In this document: piece by piece, positions 21,634 to 34,509 of the stretch
How the letters are laid out: each line of letters opens with the position of its first letter
How positions within the stretch are numbered: the first letter of the stretch is position 1
Assembly (NCBI RefSeq): GCF_049243985.1
Contig: NC_135379.1
Location: 16,824,001-16,888,000 of the forward strand
Length of the DNA: 64,000 bases
Direction of reading: 5' to 3'
Source of the DNA: Paroedura picta
Lineage: Eukaryota > Chordata > Lepidosauria > Squamata > Gekkonidae
The notes under the pieces: model-generated
Told to the model about the DNA's origin: nothing
What the model saw: the letters and a program-made list of their open reading frames with translations, nothing else
Database searches by the model: none
Made by a program: the position numbers and the translations under genes

Positions 21634-22205
21634 GACCTTTTATACATGGCGGCAGCTACCCTGTGCTGCTGCCGTGCCGTTGCGGCGGGGCACAATGCCC
21701 CGCCATTCCCCATGTATGCACGAGAACGGGGCATGCTGAGTTGCCCCAATATAGCGCACGCGTGCTCGCTTTACTCCAGGGCCAGGAGTGCCAGGTCGCT
21801 TCTGGCCGAGGTAAGCAAAGCAGCGGGGGGGGGGTGGAGGGGCCAGAGGGGAGTGCCAGGCCCCCTCCATACGCCCTGGTGGGAACAAGGGGTCACTCCT
21901 GTGAGCTCCATGGCTCCACCGAGCCTGCAGGGGTGTGTGGTGTCTCTGAAGGGACACTGCAGATCGGGGCTGGGCGGGCCGAAAGACCCGGCGCTGGCAA
22001 TTATGCACAGCACTGGCCTGCCTCAGCCCCTGACGACCCCTGGTATACCCAGGAAGCTGCGGACGTTCCTGCGTTTGCTTAACACAGGCCTTCCGTAGCC
22101 CTGGGCTGGGATGTGCCTGCGCTGGCGGCGGCAAGCATTATCGGGGATTTTCCCCGAAACGCTGCCACCGCCTGTGCAAGCATTATGGCCCGTGCATAAT
22201 GGGCC
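21634..22205. mobile_element. Non-autonomous DNA transposon, TTATGCAC family, element C
   Basis: The left end GACCTTTTATACATGG and the right end CCCGTGCATAATGGGCC are degenerate inverted repeats (11 of 16 identical to the family end GGCCCATTATGCACGG). The 3-bp duplication CCA lies at 21631-21633 and 22206-22208. Directly after it the interrupted SINE resumes (CTGAGTCACAGCCCC), which fixes the boundary. Internal copies of the end motif occur near 22000 (AATTATGCACAG) and 22126-22150. No coding capacity. Terminal sequence and 3-bp TSD suggest PIF/Harbinger-like, unproven. Confidence 0.75.
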
Positions 22206-22228
22206 CCACTGAGTCACAGCCCCTAAAG
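22206..22228 (-). mobile_element. tRNA-Ala-like SINE, head resumed
   Basis: CCACTGAGTCACAGCCCCTA continues the SINE interrupted at 21300: joined, the tRNA-like head reads in order (…gctctaccactgagtcacagcccct). It includes the CCA duplicated by element C. Confidence 0.75.
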
Positions 22229-22229
22229 G

Positions 22230-23765
22230 GTTACAATGTGTTTGCTTTGCAATTATTTTTAGCAGATGAACATTAAGTCTACTTTGTGGAGAAAGTTAAC
22301 AGCATAAAAATATTTCAAATAAGTAAAAAAATCACATTGTTTTGCACTATTGATATGCTTGGAGTAGGGGGTTAGATCCTACCAGTTTATCAGCTGATGT
22401 AAGATGTCAAAGTGCTGTTTCCCATTCTCCATGAATCCCTGTCTTGCATTACTTTTAATCTGTGTGGGTAACATGATCCTTGACAGAGTCTTCGCATGGT
22501 TCAAAAGGGGCCCTTCTTCTCTTTTGCACCAGTGGAAAAGCTGCTAGGATCCAACTTATGCACAGAGTCAAATGCTGTTTTAAAGAATGACAACTGTTCA
22601 CCATTAAAATGTACACTCAGAAAGCATTTCATACCTGACTAAGATATTCAAAGGAAAGGTTAAAAGAAAGAGAATGTGTCCCTGATGAGGAGATTATACT
22701 GCCTTTCTTTCCTGAGAAATCTGGCTTCATTAGTTCAATTGCCACTGAAAAGATCTAAGTTGAATGAAAATTTCTTACATGGCATGTCACAGAAGGACTA
22801 TGTACCTTTGACAGTACTAAAGGAATTACTTTTTACTAAGAGCATGGCTGAGAGTAAGACACTCTAATTTTTTTTGTTTCAACTTTAATTTGTGTTGACT
22901 AAATTTGAGTTTGTATATGTGTACCCTGCTTTCATTCCCTATCTGTATTGAATTAAATTCTAGCTCTATTTTAACTTCTATTTCTGTTTGGTTAGAGGTG
23001 ATTGGAGAGTCTGGGAGCTGAGTTTGAACTTTTTTCTTCTTTATTTGCCTACTGGCTGTCCCTCCTCCTAGGAAGTGGAGGTCCATGTGCTGGAGGTACC
23101 ACTACTTTCTCTTTTTTTTTTGTAACCATCCTGGTTCATTAACAAACCTAGGTCCTATAATTTCTTCCCTCTCCTGGGGTCTGTCTGTCTGTCTCATCCA
23201 TCCATCCAATCTGGACTTTAGATTTGGAGGTTTCCGGGTGTTGAGGAGGGGCCCAAGATGATACTAAGTCACTATCCTAGCCTCAGCCAAATGCCTGGTG
23301 GAAGAGCTCCATTTTGCAGGCCTTGCAGAACTGTCAGTTTAAGGGAGAAAGTGAGGTTATACAAGAAAGCACAATCCTTTGTTCTTTCTGATAGATTAAA
23401 AAAAAACCCTTATACAGCCCTTGAACTAGGAAAGATATATGTCTGTGTATACACTCACACACTCACGTACTTTATCCCCTATTTCCAGTGCTTCTGGCAG
23501 GCCAATGGAAAAAAATATTCTTTTATAGAAGGCTGAGGGTATAATACAAATAATTTCTGAGGGATTTGATCCTAGCCAGAAGCATGCTCAATTTGCTTGA
23601 CATTTTTTCATTAATTATAGCCAAAATTATATCAGGGCCTAAGTGCCTCCTAAATGGCTTTATAATGTATTGGGACAAAGGAGCAAAAATGAAATCTGTG
23701 GCAGAAACCATATTTCCTAATTTACTGAAGTATAGTACATGTCCATTTTCTAACTTGGGCTGCAT
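22230..23765. other. AT-rich DNA, no gene seen
   Basis: No confident repeat or exon. A TG-rich/pyrimidine stretch lies near 22900-23200 with a (GTCT)n micro-run at 23183. Confidence 0.5.
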
Positions 23766-23767
23766 AG

Positions 23768-23769
<2 letters not shown>

Positions 23770-23811
<42 letters not shown>

Positions 23812-23814
23812 TTT
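23770..23814 (+). repeat. (TC)n microsatellite with poly-T
   Basis: About 16 TC units run directly into T(12), a pure pyrimidine tract. Confidence 0.95.
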
Positions 23815-23819
23815 ACAAA

Positions 23820-25495
23820 GCCAATTCAGTATCACAATAGTTACGTATAGTTAATACAGAGTACAAGAAACGGCAGCAGAAAATTTCCCACCTCATGGAA
23901 AGGAGAGAAAAGTAGTGTGACAGAAGGTCAAAGAAAAGCATCATAAGCTGTGACTTCATCGGGTAATATAAAGGAAAGCATCGTATTTATTTTTGTGACA
24001 CAAAACTCCAGTTTATGCAATCTGCCCAAAGAAAGTTTACACTGAAAATAAAAATACCAGTGTCAAATTGAATTTCTTAATATGTACTAATGCCTTTAAG
24101 TCACTACATTATGTTGTGACAGGATTCAGTCAAAAAGCATGTTTTATACGGCATGTTAAGTCTTGTCATTTTTCTAGGAAGACAAATCTGGTCTTTAGTT
24201 CATTGTTTCTGGGTGCAGAAAAGCAAATTTCTAGGTAACTTTGTATTTTGCTTTTTAATGTTAATGTTACAGTATGTGACGTGATAAAACCCCTTACAAA
24301 TTGTGATTATTTCAAAAGGATTTCTTTTCCAGTAATTAGTTCTTTGTAGCATCTTAGAAATACCGGAACAGTTCCCCTATTTGAGGGCTGTCTGTACCGG
24401 AACATCATGGCAAGATATTTGTCAGAAATCTACTTAAGATAGGGATTCCTGACTTTATATCCACCCAAAAACCTGGATGTGAAAATAGCATGATGGGTGA
24501 CTCTCTGGCCATTCCTGAAAACTCCATGGTAAGTACCATGGATGGCAGAGCATCACCAGATGCACTTACATCACATCTGGGCTTTCAGGTATATATACAT
24601 CATGCAGCACGAAATGTCATTTCCTGCCTGGACCTCTTCTCCTGCCAACCATCAGGAGGCTTCCCCCTATAAGGAGGTAAATGGTATCCCTAATTTAAGA
24701 GTACAGATGTTTATTAGTCTGGAGTAGGCCAATTATGGCATGTGTAAACACCACCCTTTGCAACATTGCGTGCACAAAGTCACACTGGCATGGGACACTT
24801 TGCATTGAAAGGTTCATTGTATCAATGTTTTGTTTTTTTTTAAAAAATAGGATTGTGATAATTTTCTCAAATATAGCCATAGTCTGCTTTGGATAAGATT
24901 GCTGCTACTGTACCATCAAACTCAAGGCAGTCGTCATTGTGGAAATATAAATGCATCTTTTGTTTTCTGTGCAGTAAATATAGTGAGCAATGATTGCAGG
25001 ACAGGAGAGATGAAAGGGGAACACATCTATTATATTTCTTTTTTAAAATGCTATCTAAATGCAAAATCTGGAGCAGATTTTTAGGTAAAACTCTCACCTT
25101 GGTGCAGACTGTCCAAAAGACTGACAAGTCTCATTTCCTGCGGCAGAGAACAGCTATAAAAAACAGCACAGTCTGCATTATATCAAACAGCGATATAGGG
25201 ATCTTTTTTGAAGTTGGATGTCTTCTGTGTGAGTTTGTGTGTGTGGACACCACCCAACCATAAAATGGGTTAATCGGGTTTTGTAAATATACTTGAAACT
25301 GTGAAATGTACTCTGTTACTAATGTTGATCACAATTCAGCTTCTGGTCATGTTGTGTGTGTGGGGGATATTCCGTTTTCTACCCATAACTACAAAGAATT
25401 GACTAAGAGTGGGAAATAGCTGGACACCATTATGGATTGAGCAGAATTCAAAGGACACGCTGGAAAGAACTGTCACTCTGAGTTTCTCAGTTTGC
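23820..25495. other. AT-rich DNA, no gene seen
   Basis: I recognise no repeat here. Several stretches (about 24050-24360 and 24880-25100) lack repeat signatures and could hold conserved non-coding elements, but nothing in the sequence alone proves that. Confidence 0.45.
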
Positions 25496-25499
25496 CCAC

Positions 25500-25618
25500 C
25501 CCTGCTCTAGAGTCTTAGGCTATCTTTCACACCACCTACCTCCTGATCCCTTGAACAGATTGAATCTAGGATCTTCTACCAGCAAACAAATGTTTTACTA
25601 TTGAACCAACTTTTGTCC
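25500..25618 (-). mobile_element. tRNA-Ala-like SINE, diverged copy
   Basis: AGGCTATCTTTCACACCACC, CTCCTGATCCCTTGAACAGA, TTGAATCTAGGATCTTCTAC and TGTTTTACTATTGAACCA keep the order of the SINE at 21120-21300 with heavy divergence. Confidence 0.7.
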
Positions 25619-26629
25619 CGTTTCTGACTTACCCATAAGACCAGCCTCCCAACCCCTGAGCATTTCCATTTCGATCATTTTGATTGTGCTGGAGACTGTT
25701 CTTTTGTGTCCATACATTGAAGCACTAACACAACCTTTGACATTTCTCCAGAATTTAAATGATGGATATTTTTGAGTCATCATTTTTCAATAATAGCAGT
25801 AAAATTAGAATGCCGAGAAAACCCAAATCCTGCTTTTGATTAACTTAAAACTTTTCTTTATTAACCTACTGGAATCTGAACTCTTCAAACATGTCGTGAA
25901 TTTGAAAGTAAATTTACCCAAGGCTGTAGCTTGCCAACATAAATATCATGTAAGACTGCATTTTCCCTTGTGGGTGGATGCTATTTTGAATGAAGCGATA
26001 TTTGGAGAACATAATTATTCTAATATGGCAATCATTCTGTTTTCATTTGTTTTTACTAATGCAATACAATTTTATCATCTGAAACAGAAAAAATACACAT
26101 GTTTCTTGTCAGATGAAGCTTCATGAAACATTTGTCCTATTTTGTGTCCATATTCACGGACATTTCACAGCATCTCCCCATTTTTCGGTAGATGTGCCAT
26201 ACAGGGGATTGGCAAAGGAAGCAGCCATTATGTCATTACTGTAAAAAGGCTAGAGGGGGGGAAAACACAAGAAGTTATTTCAAAACAAAGTGCTCAACTG
26301 AAGCAGAAGGAACAATTTCTAAATGAAGTGCAAGCTAATTTGGGGGACACACTTAAGAAGAGCACCTTCAAATGAGACACACCTTCATGCACCTAAGGAA
26401 GTGGGCTCTTATAATGAATTCCTTGGTCACATGCTGTCACAAAACTCTGCATTGTTCCTGCCACATGTATTGGATTTTCAGTTTCAGAGAATTGTTCATG
26501 TGTGCTCACTGTACATAGGCTTATACCCCAACCTAACATGGCAGGAATACAGTTTTGGGTGGCTCAGAAAGCAACAGTGAAGTGTTCCCCAGAATGGTGC
26601 CCATAGATACCATAGATAGATTGATGGAT

Positions 26630-26850
26630 GATAGGCCTATCAGTGGCTACTAACCATTGTGATGGCTGAAGGGAACCTCCACACCTGAGGTACTAAACCT
26701 CTGAATCGCAGAGCCGGGAGGCAACATCTGGCCTCAGCCTGCCCACCCTGTTGTTGGACTTCCAGAGGAACTGGTTGGCCACAGTATAAGAGTAGATGCT
26801 TAGATGAACCACTGGTCTGATCCAGCAGGGCTTTTATATTCTTAGCCAAA
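26630..26850 (-). repeat. Interspersed repeat (family shared with 34510, 41425 and 51845)
   Basis: The blocks ACCATTGTGATGGCTGAAGG, GGAACCTCCA, AGAGTAGATGCTTAGATGAA and CCACTGGTCTGATCCAGCAG recur in the same order, or as the reverse complement, at 41425-41640 and 51845-52075 (GGTTCAGACCAGTGGTCCAT on the opposite strand). This is a widespread reptile repeat. I cannot say whether it is a SINE or a LINE 3' end. Confidence 0.7.
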
Positions 26851-26999
26851 GCCACAGGGGAATCAGAAGAACTGGTAAGCATCCAGGCTTCTGGTTCTAT
26901 CCCCCCTTTAGATTTTCCTTCTTTTTATTCCCTCTTTCTTTCTACTTCCTCCCAGGCTTTCCTGCATTACTTTTTATTCCCCTTCCATGATTGTTTGGC

Positions 27000-27690
27000 A
27001 AAGTGTTGAGGGAGATATCATGTTTGGCTCTGCCTCCTGAGGCATCCATTTTGAGAGTGGCACTTTTGCATAGTGCAGCAAATGACAAGCACCTGGTTTC
27101 ATTTGGCTGAAGGATTTTTTATTAACAGTAACTGTAGGGCAGGCAACTTGGCTACTGGAATACGGAATAACAACACAACTAAGGTGTTTCTAGAGTTCTA
27201 TGCCATGGAGTCAGGAGTGGGCAGGATTTGTGGCGGGGAGAGACCTCAGTGGAGTATAGTGTTATGGAGTCTGGCCTCCGAAGTAGCTATTTTCTCCAGG
27301 GGGACTGACCTCTTTAGTTTGGAGATGAGCTGTAAAACTAGGGACTAACATCCTTACTTGAGGACCAGCATCCCTACTTAGTAGGCCCTGCACTCCTGCA
27401 GGCTGCTAGCAGAGAGACTCAGAAGAGAAGCATGGAGTCCCACCTACTCTTCTGCTTGTTCTGTGGCCTACTGAACCTCTTAAAGAGGCAGCATACAACA
27501 GGCTCCATCCATGAAGAAGTCATTTTGAGTCTGGCTCTGTCTCTTGCAGAAACCATCTGGGGTTTGGCTCCACCTTCTGCAGAAGTCATTGTGGGGTGGT
27601 AGTGTCCCCTGTAAAAATTCTAAAAGTGCCCAGAGACTCCAAAAGTTTGGGACCTCCTGGCAGCACAACTCTGCCTGCATTCTTTAGGAC
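27000..27690. repeat. Cluster of diverged interspersed repeats
   Basis: 27215-27345 carries TATTTTCTCCAGGGGGACTG and TTGGAGATGAGCTGTAAAAC, the body of a repeat also seen (reversed) at 58064-58315. 27490-27690 contains serial 'gccattttg'-type units (GAAGTCATTTTGAGTCTGGC, GCAGAAGTCATTGTGGGGTG), as in GC-rich hAT relics. Boundaries are not clear. Confidence 0.45.
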
Positions 27691-27699
27691 CCATCAGTA

Positions 27700-29265
27700 C
27701 CCTGTGAAATGATTCAGGATGAGAGATAATGATTGCCTAAATATTACCCAATATACTTATTAACTGGTCAGAGTTTGAACATGGAACTGAATTAGGTTTC
27801 ATAACTTTTACAGGTACAGAGTAAACCTTCTTGCTAGGGTGGTGCACAAATACAGTTCTGCACCATAATTACAAAACCCTGAGTAAAATTAATGATTTTT
27901 AGAAGGGCTGGGTTCCTATGGAGGTGTGGAAGAAAAAACACATTGTGCACATTTACTTATGGAAAGAAGAGATGAATGTCAGCCCTCAGGCAATGTGCTA
28001 TATGCTTTCATTCATTCCAGACAGCTTCTAAAGCGACTGCTGGGCTGATAAGCATTCACTGGCTACACAGCACTGAGAGAGAGCCTGCTGCGTTGCACAG
28101 CTGAACAGAATGTCCTGTGGTGAAGCCCATGGATCCGGGTTGCCAAGATGCTTGTGGGGGAAATTCTAGGATCAGGAAACAAACAAGTCTCATCTCTGAG
28201 TTTTGAACAATTCATAATTTCTGTTTGGCAGATAACTAGTATATATGAGGAGTGTGTGTGTGTGTGGCGGGATTGCATTTTTAGTTGTCTGATTTATAGC
28301 CGCAGATTTAAAGCCACGATCTGTGGAATGCAGGGAATTCAATGACACGAAGCTAGCTAGTCTCAGTCCATGGACATAAATTTATAACTATATTATGACT
28401 TGGCAGCTGAATATGATGCAGGTAAGCCACTGCCCTTGGGCCACTGCAGGCACCGCAATAACTTCTGTTTGCCAAGCCATCAGACCTGCTCCACTAACAA
28501 GTCTTCTGCATGAAGGAGTGAAAATTCAGCTTTGCGTGATGATTTCTGGTTGCCCTTCGGAGCCACACAAACATCACCCCTTTTGACCTCATCACACCCC
28601 AGTTAGTTCCTTGCCCAGAACAAGATAAGGGGAACTGCAGTGGAAGAGCAGCAGCAACAAAAACTATGCCAGTAATCAGCTTAGTACAAGAGCTCAGTGC
28701 TAGAATCTTTATGCTTCACTTATAAGACTTTTTATCAAGACCAAACTAGATGTGACTTTAGAGATTCATCAGCAGTTCTCAAGATATATAAAGAAATGGC
28801 ATATGGGCGCACTCAGACTTAAAAGCATCCTAGGAGGGCCAGTTTGCAGCAGGGAAATGATGTGTGTCACAGGGAATAATTGAACTTAATACTTCCTCTC
28901 CCACCTCTGGTTTTTATGCAGCTAAATTGAATTGGCACATCATGTAGGGGTGCCATCAGTCCTGCCCCAGCGAGTTCCGAGAGATGGGGAAGATGTAGCG
29001 TCACGTTTGGGTGATGCTCTAGAAATGTCTTCAGAACTTATTATGTCTTCCATACAGATTGAGCTAGTCTGTCCACAGAGAGCAGCAGTCTATATATTTA
29101 ATAAATAAATACATCCAGATGGAGGCCTTTTTCATCCAATCCTCACTTCTTCGATGGGAAGGCCAAGGGAGGGGAAGTGCTCACCATGGGCATGCAAATA
29201 TTAAGGCCAAAGTCAGGGGAACTGGAACTCTGGCTTAAATTGACCCCCAATGAAGCAGCTAACAG
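27700..29265. other. No gene seen
   Basis: No exon or clear repeat recognised. A short (GT)n run lies at 28251-28263, and a LINE-tail-like ATTTAATAAATAAATA at about 29095-29110. Confidence 0.5.
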
Positions 29266-29269
29266 TACC

Positions 29270-29645
29270 AGGGGACATGATTGCTGTCTTTAAGTGTTTG
29301 AAAAGTTGTCACTGAAAGGAGAGCAGGGAGCAGTTCCTATTGGCAGCAGAGGATAGTGGTAGTATTGCAGTAAGGACTTCTATTTATTTTATTTATTATT
29401 TCATTTATATACCGTCAATTCCAGCACATTCGACTGTGTGTAGAATGGTATCAGGTCAATTTTTTTCATAGTCAGAGTAGTTCTGCAGTAGAATTGGCTG
29501 CCTAAGGAGGTGGCGAGCTCTCCCTCGCTGGCTGTCCAGTGGCTGGACAAATACTTATCCTGGATGCTTTAGGCTGATCCTGCATTGTGCAGAGGTTGGA
29601 CAAGATGGCCTGAATGGCCCCTTCCAACTCTATGGCTCAATGACT
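29270..29645 (+). mobile_element. CR1-type LINE 3' end
   Basis: The order GCTGTCTTTAAGTGTTTGAA, GGAATTGGCTGCCTAAGGAG-like 'ggctgcctaaggaggtgg', CTGTCCAGTGGCTGGACAAA, then GTTGGACAAGATGGCCTGAA and CCCTTCCAACTCTATGGCTC matches the 3' untranslated end of CR1-type LINEs (…'ccttccaactctatgattct'). An AT-rich interruption at about 29382-29465 (TATTTATTTTATTTATTATT…) looks like a second, later insertion. Confidence 0.75.
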
Positions 29646-29659
29646 AATGAGCATTACTG

Positions 29660-32600
29660 AAACAGACAGTAAATGTAAAGAAGACTTTTGCATTCAGACC
29701 GAAACAACCCTTTAAAAGAGTTCACTTTCCCCTCAGAAAAAAAAAGAACAGAATCATTTTTGACTATCCAGGGTACACAGTTCTTTCAAAAAACATTTTG
29801 ATAATAAAACTATTCACACATACCCCCTGCTGTGCCTGCCATGGAGAAACACTGATCTGAACTCCCAGTGAGGCAGCATACCCTGCAGACTACAAAAGAG
29901 ATGCACATTAGCTTCAGGCCAACCTTTTCCAGCAGTGAACAATATTGCCAACTCTATCAATCCTGAAACTTAGAGGTAAGAAAGAAAACACACACACAAC
30001 ACAAACTACCCCCAAGGGAATCTAGTGGCTTTTTTAGGACAAAGGTTACAAAGCTGACACAGGCCATAATACTAAGTTAGCTTCTTAAATTCACCTTTCA
30101 CTAAGATAATTTTTGCTTAGGTGAAAAAAACCAGGATAAATTAAGCGGTGAATACTGGAATATAGTCTTTATATTTAAGGCTTTATTAGTAATATCACTT
30201 CCATACATAGGCAAGTATGTATCCTATGGTATCTGTGTATGGTTACAATCACAGGACTTTGAAGAGATGAGCTATTTACTTGAATGTTTTCTAAAAGAAC
30301 ATAAATATAAATTTTAAATATAAAATGTCTTTGAGCTGTTAGGGCCAGATTATTGCCTCCCATTTTAACAAACATGTGCAGTAATAGTAGCCATGTATGG
30401 GAGTTAAAAACGCCATTGTGTATGTGGGCTATTGGCTTCCGACCTGTCAGCCTGATGCCCCTTAGAATTAGTCCAAAAACTGAGTCAAGCTGTGGGACAG
30501 GACTATCATAGATCAACCTGAAACAGCAGCAGCCAGATTAAGTCTGACGTGCTGGATGGTTACTTTATTTAAATTGAACTGAATATAAACAGAGGAATGA
30601 TAGCAACTTGCACTTGGAGCTATGTGATCTTGAATTCCTTCTCAAAAGGAGTCATTCAAAAAGAATTCAAAAGGGCATGGCATATTTCTTGGGAGGCATT
30701 GCCCCCGTATGGCCCCTAGAAGTACAGATCTGCATAGTTTTTTTTCCAGTCTGATAAGTAATTTCATTGATCTGTTTTAACTAATATGTCTGTGGGCAAG
30801 ACAGCAGCTGGAATACGTCCAGTGAAATACTCTTGCAAACCCAACTTGTGAGTTTGTGAATGAATTTTATCTGGTTAGATGGGAGGAATTTTTTTATTAA
30901 AGTAAATGGCATGCCATTGCTAATTTTGCTTAAGAGCTGAAAAAATCCCATTGCATATTCATAAAGAGATAAAAATACGTTTAATAACAATCCTACACTA
31001 TAGTACTGATCAGAGTTGGACAGAGAAGATGCAACTGACTTTGTTTTCTCATTTCATCCCAAGCAGGTCACGATAATCCCCTTTGATTAGTGGTTAATGG
31101 AGTTAATAGTTATTGTAAGTTGTGACAGACTGCACTTAGAAGCGCTGTACAAAAAGCTAAAAGACTTGAAAGGAAATAGAGAGCTTTGTGAGACAGGCTG
31201 TTCCAAGCAATTTGATTGGTTAGCATCAGCTGAGCAGAGGGAGATTTTATAGCTGAATGCTGATGAAAATTCATTCAGAATTCAGCCTTGACTGAGAGCA
31301 ATTTAGGACAGGTGGGAGAACTGGGGAGAGTTGGCCAGGACAAGTGGATAATTAGATGAAGACAGCCGTTTGGGCCAAAGAGGAGAATTTCCCTACTCAT
31401 TCAAACAAGGTGTTGGCACTGAGGAGTACAGAGATCTGTGGTCTGGTGTGGTTAGAAACTGTCTTTAGTGTTGGCAGAGATTAATTTGCAAGGAAGAGCA
31501 AAGCACTAGGCCACTTAAAAGAATAAAGTAATTTTATTAAGAAGAGAACTTTGTATAGAAAGAGAGAGGCGAGTCCTACCTAACTGTATAACTGTTATTT
31601 TGCCTTGTTTCTGTCTGTTCAGTCTGTTCTGAAGGCAAGCAGGGAGGAAACATGCTCAAAGGAGCAGGAAGTCTTCAACTGAACCAATCAGGACACTAGA
31701 GGAGATTTTTGAAAAATATCAGGAAGTTCCTATTCTAACTATGCTAAATAAACAGCTCCTCCAATGCCCTCCATAGGATATCTTTCATTTGTTTTTTTCA
31801 TCTTGTATATTTCAACATTTAGAGATCGTAAGAGTCATAAACTCAAGAGAGGAGGTTTGGGTGCTTGAAAAAGTGTACCAGCCTTCCGGAAACCAAAAGA
31901 TTCAGAATAATCAAAGAAATAATATGGGAGTGTTTGGGAAAACAGTAGAACAAAAGGTTTTAAACATAACCATTTAAGTAACTGTGAAGAGCTTAGGAAA
32001 CTCATTAGCCCGAAATATAAGAACTAAAGTCTGTACATGTACTGATTATACTGCTGTATCGATACTGAGTTATCTATATTGAGTTACCTCCAAATTTTTC
32101 ACCTGAAAAAGCTGACCTTCCCCTCTATGAATGCCTTGAATTCCATTTAAATTGTTTAAAAGTAAAAGTAAAAGCAACAGTCAAAATATACTGTGACAGG
32201 GTGGGACACCCAAAGTTCTTCAGCAAGGAAGAAAATACATGACTAGGGTGGCAGGAGGGGGGAATGGAAGGGGGGTATCGTATAAGTCAATTGCAAAGTA
32301 ACTAATTGTGAAGAGGACCATTACGGAGATTTAACATTGAGGAAAATTTCTGGCCCACAGTGTTCATCTCCTTTTTATAAACATGAAAGCTGTGTGTACA
32401 AAATAAAGTCACAATCCTTTTGTAGTGTTTTAAAGAATAATCAAGTAATTTGGCAAATGACATTTTTTAAAAAAACCCTCTCAAACCAATGCGTGCATTT
32501 TCCGTGGAATTTGGTTAAGTCAGTTTTACAGTTGTGCATGTGGTTAGCAAATGAAGAGCATGCTTCATGTTCAGTGTTTAATGTTTCAGAACCATCAGAG

Positions 32601-33480
32601 AAGTTGCGGGAGCATAACGGAAAACAGGAATGTAGCTGCAACCGCATGAACTAGTCCTTTGTGGCTGCAACCCCTCAGCTGTACAATCTCTATTCCTTCT
32701 TGTAGTGGAGCACGCAGGCAACCTGCACAAGCCCCACGGAATTGCAGAAGCTGCTCAAGAGCAGTGCCTGGCAGACTGAGACAATTGCTTCTAGAAAACA
32801 ACCTGTGAAGCATTGAGACTGGCAGTTCATAGTGGTATTTCTCAGATTTAGCAGCACACAGCAGAAATGCTCTGTGGCTGGAAAGATATTACCTTTGAAT
32901 TGTCCTCCATGTGAAGTTTACTGGCACGTTGAGCGTGCATCGTAATAGAAACCATTCCTATTTCTTTGCCATGTTGGTATTCTTTGTTTAAATACATTCA
33001 CAATGGGAGTCTCTCGCCTCTTTCAGTGGCTAATATACTCGGGAAACAATGGCAGTTTTAAAATATCCCCTTTCAGAAACATATGGAAAGCTATTTCTAC
33101 CTACCTTAACACTGTGAGCCTCGTACAATGGGTTGGCAAAGGCAGTGTTCAAAAGCTCCTCAGGTTTCCTTCAAAAGACACAATATCAAAGGGTATTACA
33201 TATTAAAACTGCTTCAGGATAAAAACAAGAGTGGAGACAATTGGGAGGGGGGAGGATGAAAATAAATTTTAATGGGACTGACATGCTTGTTGTTAGAATG
33301 ATGCTGTTGGGAAAAGAATAAAACTTGTTGAGGGGCATCTCATTTTCCCCTTCCCCTTCACTGAAAGTCCCCACAGTGTCTCCCCCTTGTCCTGTATCCT
33401 TCTCTCCTCCTAACACACCAGCCAACCCACCTTTATCTACTCCCCTGCTCAATGGTGTATTTAAGGTATGGTGACTGAGG
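29660..33480. other. Long unique AT-rich stretch, no gene seen
   Basis: Nearly 4 kb without an exon or confident repeat. It is the longest repeat-poor interval in the window. Segments near 31080-31300 and 32330-32600 look like ordinary unique sequence and are the best places to test for conserved non-coding elements. Confidence 0.5.
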
Positions 33481-33484
33481 GCTC

Positions 33485-34070
33485 ACACCATACTTGAATG
33501 AGGTGCACTGGGACCAATCAAGCCTCCATGGATGGTGGGAACCATCTACCCCATCTGGCCCGCATCAAGTGGTACCCATCACAGGGGTTGGAGGATGACT
33601 TTGCAGTGTACTTGCTGGTCGCAGCCTGGACCCCCAGCACCATGGACCTGATGCTGGACATAGTGGGTGCTCATGTCAGATGGAGCAATGTTCCACAGCT
33701 GCTTGGCACAACCCCTGTGGCCTTCCCTCTGGTGCAGGTGTTGGTGTGGGCCACCCCAGATGGCTGCCAGTCCCCTCTCCCACCTTCCCAACAGTGGGGA
33801 TGAGCAGACTCATGGCCCGAGGCAACTGCACCTTCTGCTACTGTCTCCTGGCGAAGGGATTCCAAAGATCTCATGGCTGATTTGCGGGCAGATCTGGTCT
33901 GTGGAGGCACCGGCCACAGCCCCTGCATCAGCAAACTTGCCTTCTCACTTGCCCCAGGTGCAAAATGAGGCAAGTACATGTCTGCCCGTCTTCAGCTTTC
34001 CCTCCTTCCTGACAGTCTCTCTCCAGGAAAACTCTGGCCAAGTTAAACAGTCCCAGACACATTACTAAAG
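33485..34070. other. GC-richer island, unrecognised
   Basis: This interval is GC-richer than its flanks and has overlapping open frames on both strands (up to 133 codons at 33667-34068). The translations show no domain I know and the frames overlap each other, as in GC-rich non-coding sequence. It may be an old LTR or GC-rich DNA transposon; no termini were found. Confidence 0.35.
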
Positions 34071-34509
34071 AGCTTTGATTCTTTATTGACCACATAGGTC
34101 TAACCATCCTAGGCAAAGTTGCATCCTTCCAAATCAATTGAGGTAAATGGATTTTAGAAGCGTGCACCTCCCCAAAGGATTGCACTGGCAATAACTCAGC
34201 TATTTAACAGCCCTCTTAAAGCATCAGGGGGAAATAAGATGGCTAAAAGGAAATACAACAGAGGTTTATAAAATTATGCTTGGGGTCACAAAAGTAGCAA
34301 GAGGGAATTTTCTATCCTCTTCCATGATACTAGAACTTGGGGGTCCCCAATGAAGTATTTTGGAAATGGACTGAGAACAGAGAAAAGGGCATGCTTCTTT
34401 ACTCGGTCAGTAATTAAACTGTGAAATCCACGGCCAAATGAAGCAAAGATGGCCACAAGCACGCTAGCTTTTAGAAGGGAGTTACAGTTCTAGAGGTTCA
34501 TCAGTAGCC

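Noticed and set aside
33498-34068. Frames up to 133 codons on both strands considered as a gene
   Set aside because: Mutually overlapping, no known domain, no splice or promoter context; probably GC-rich repeat.
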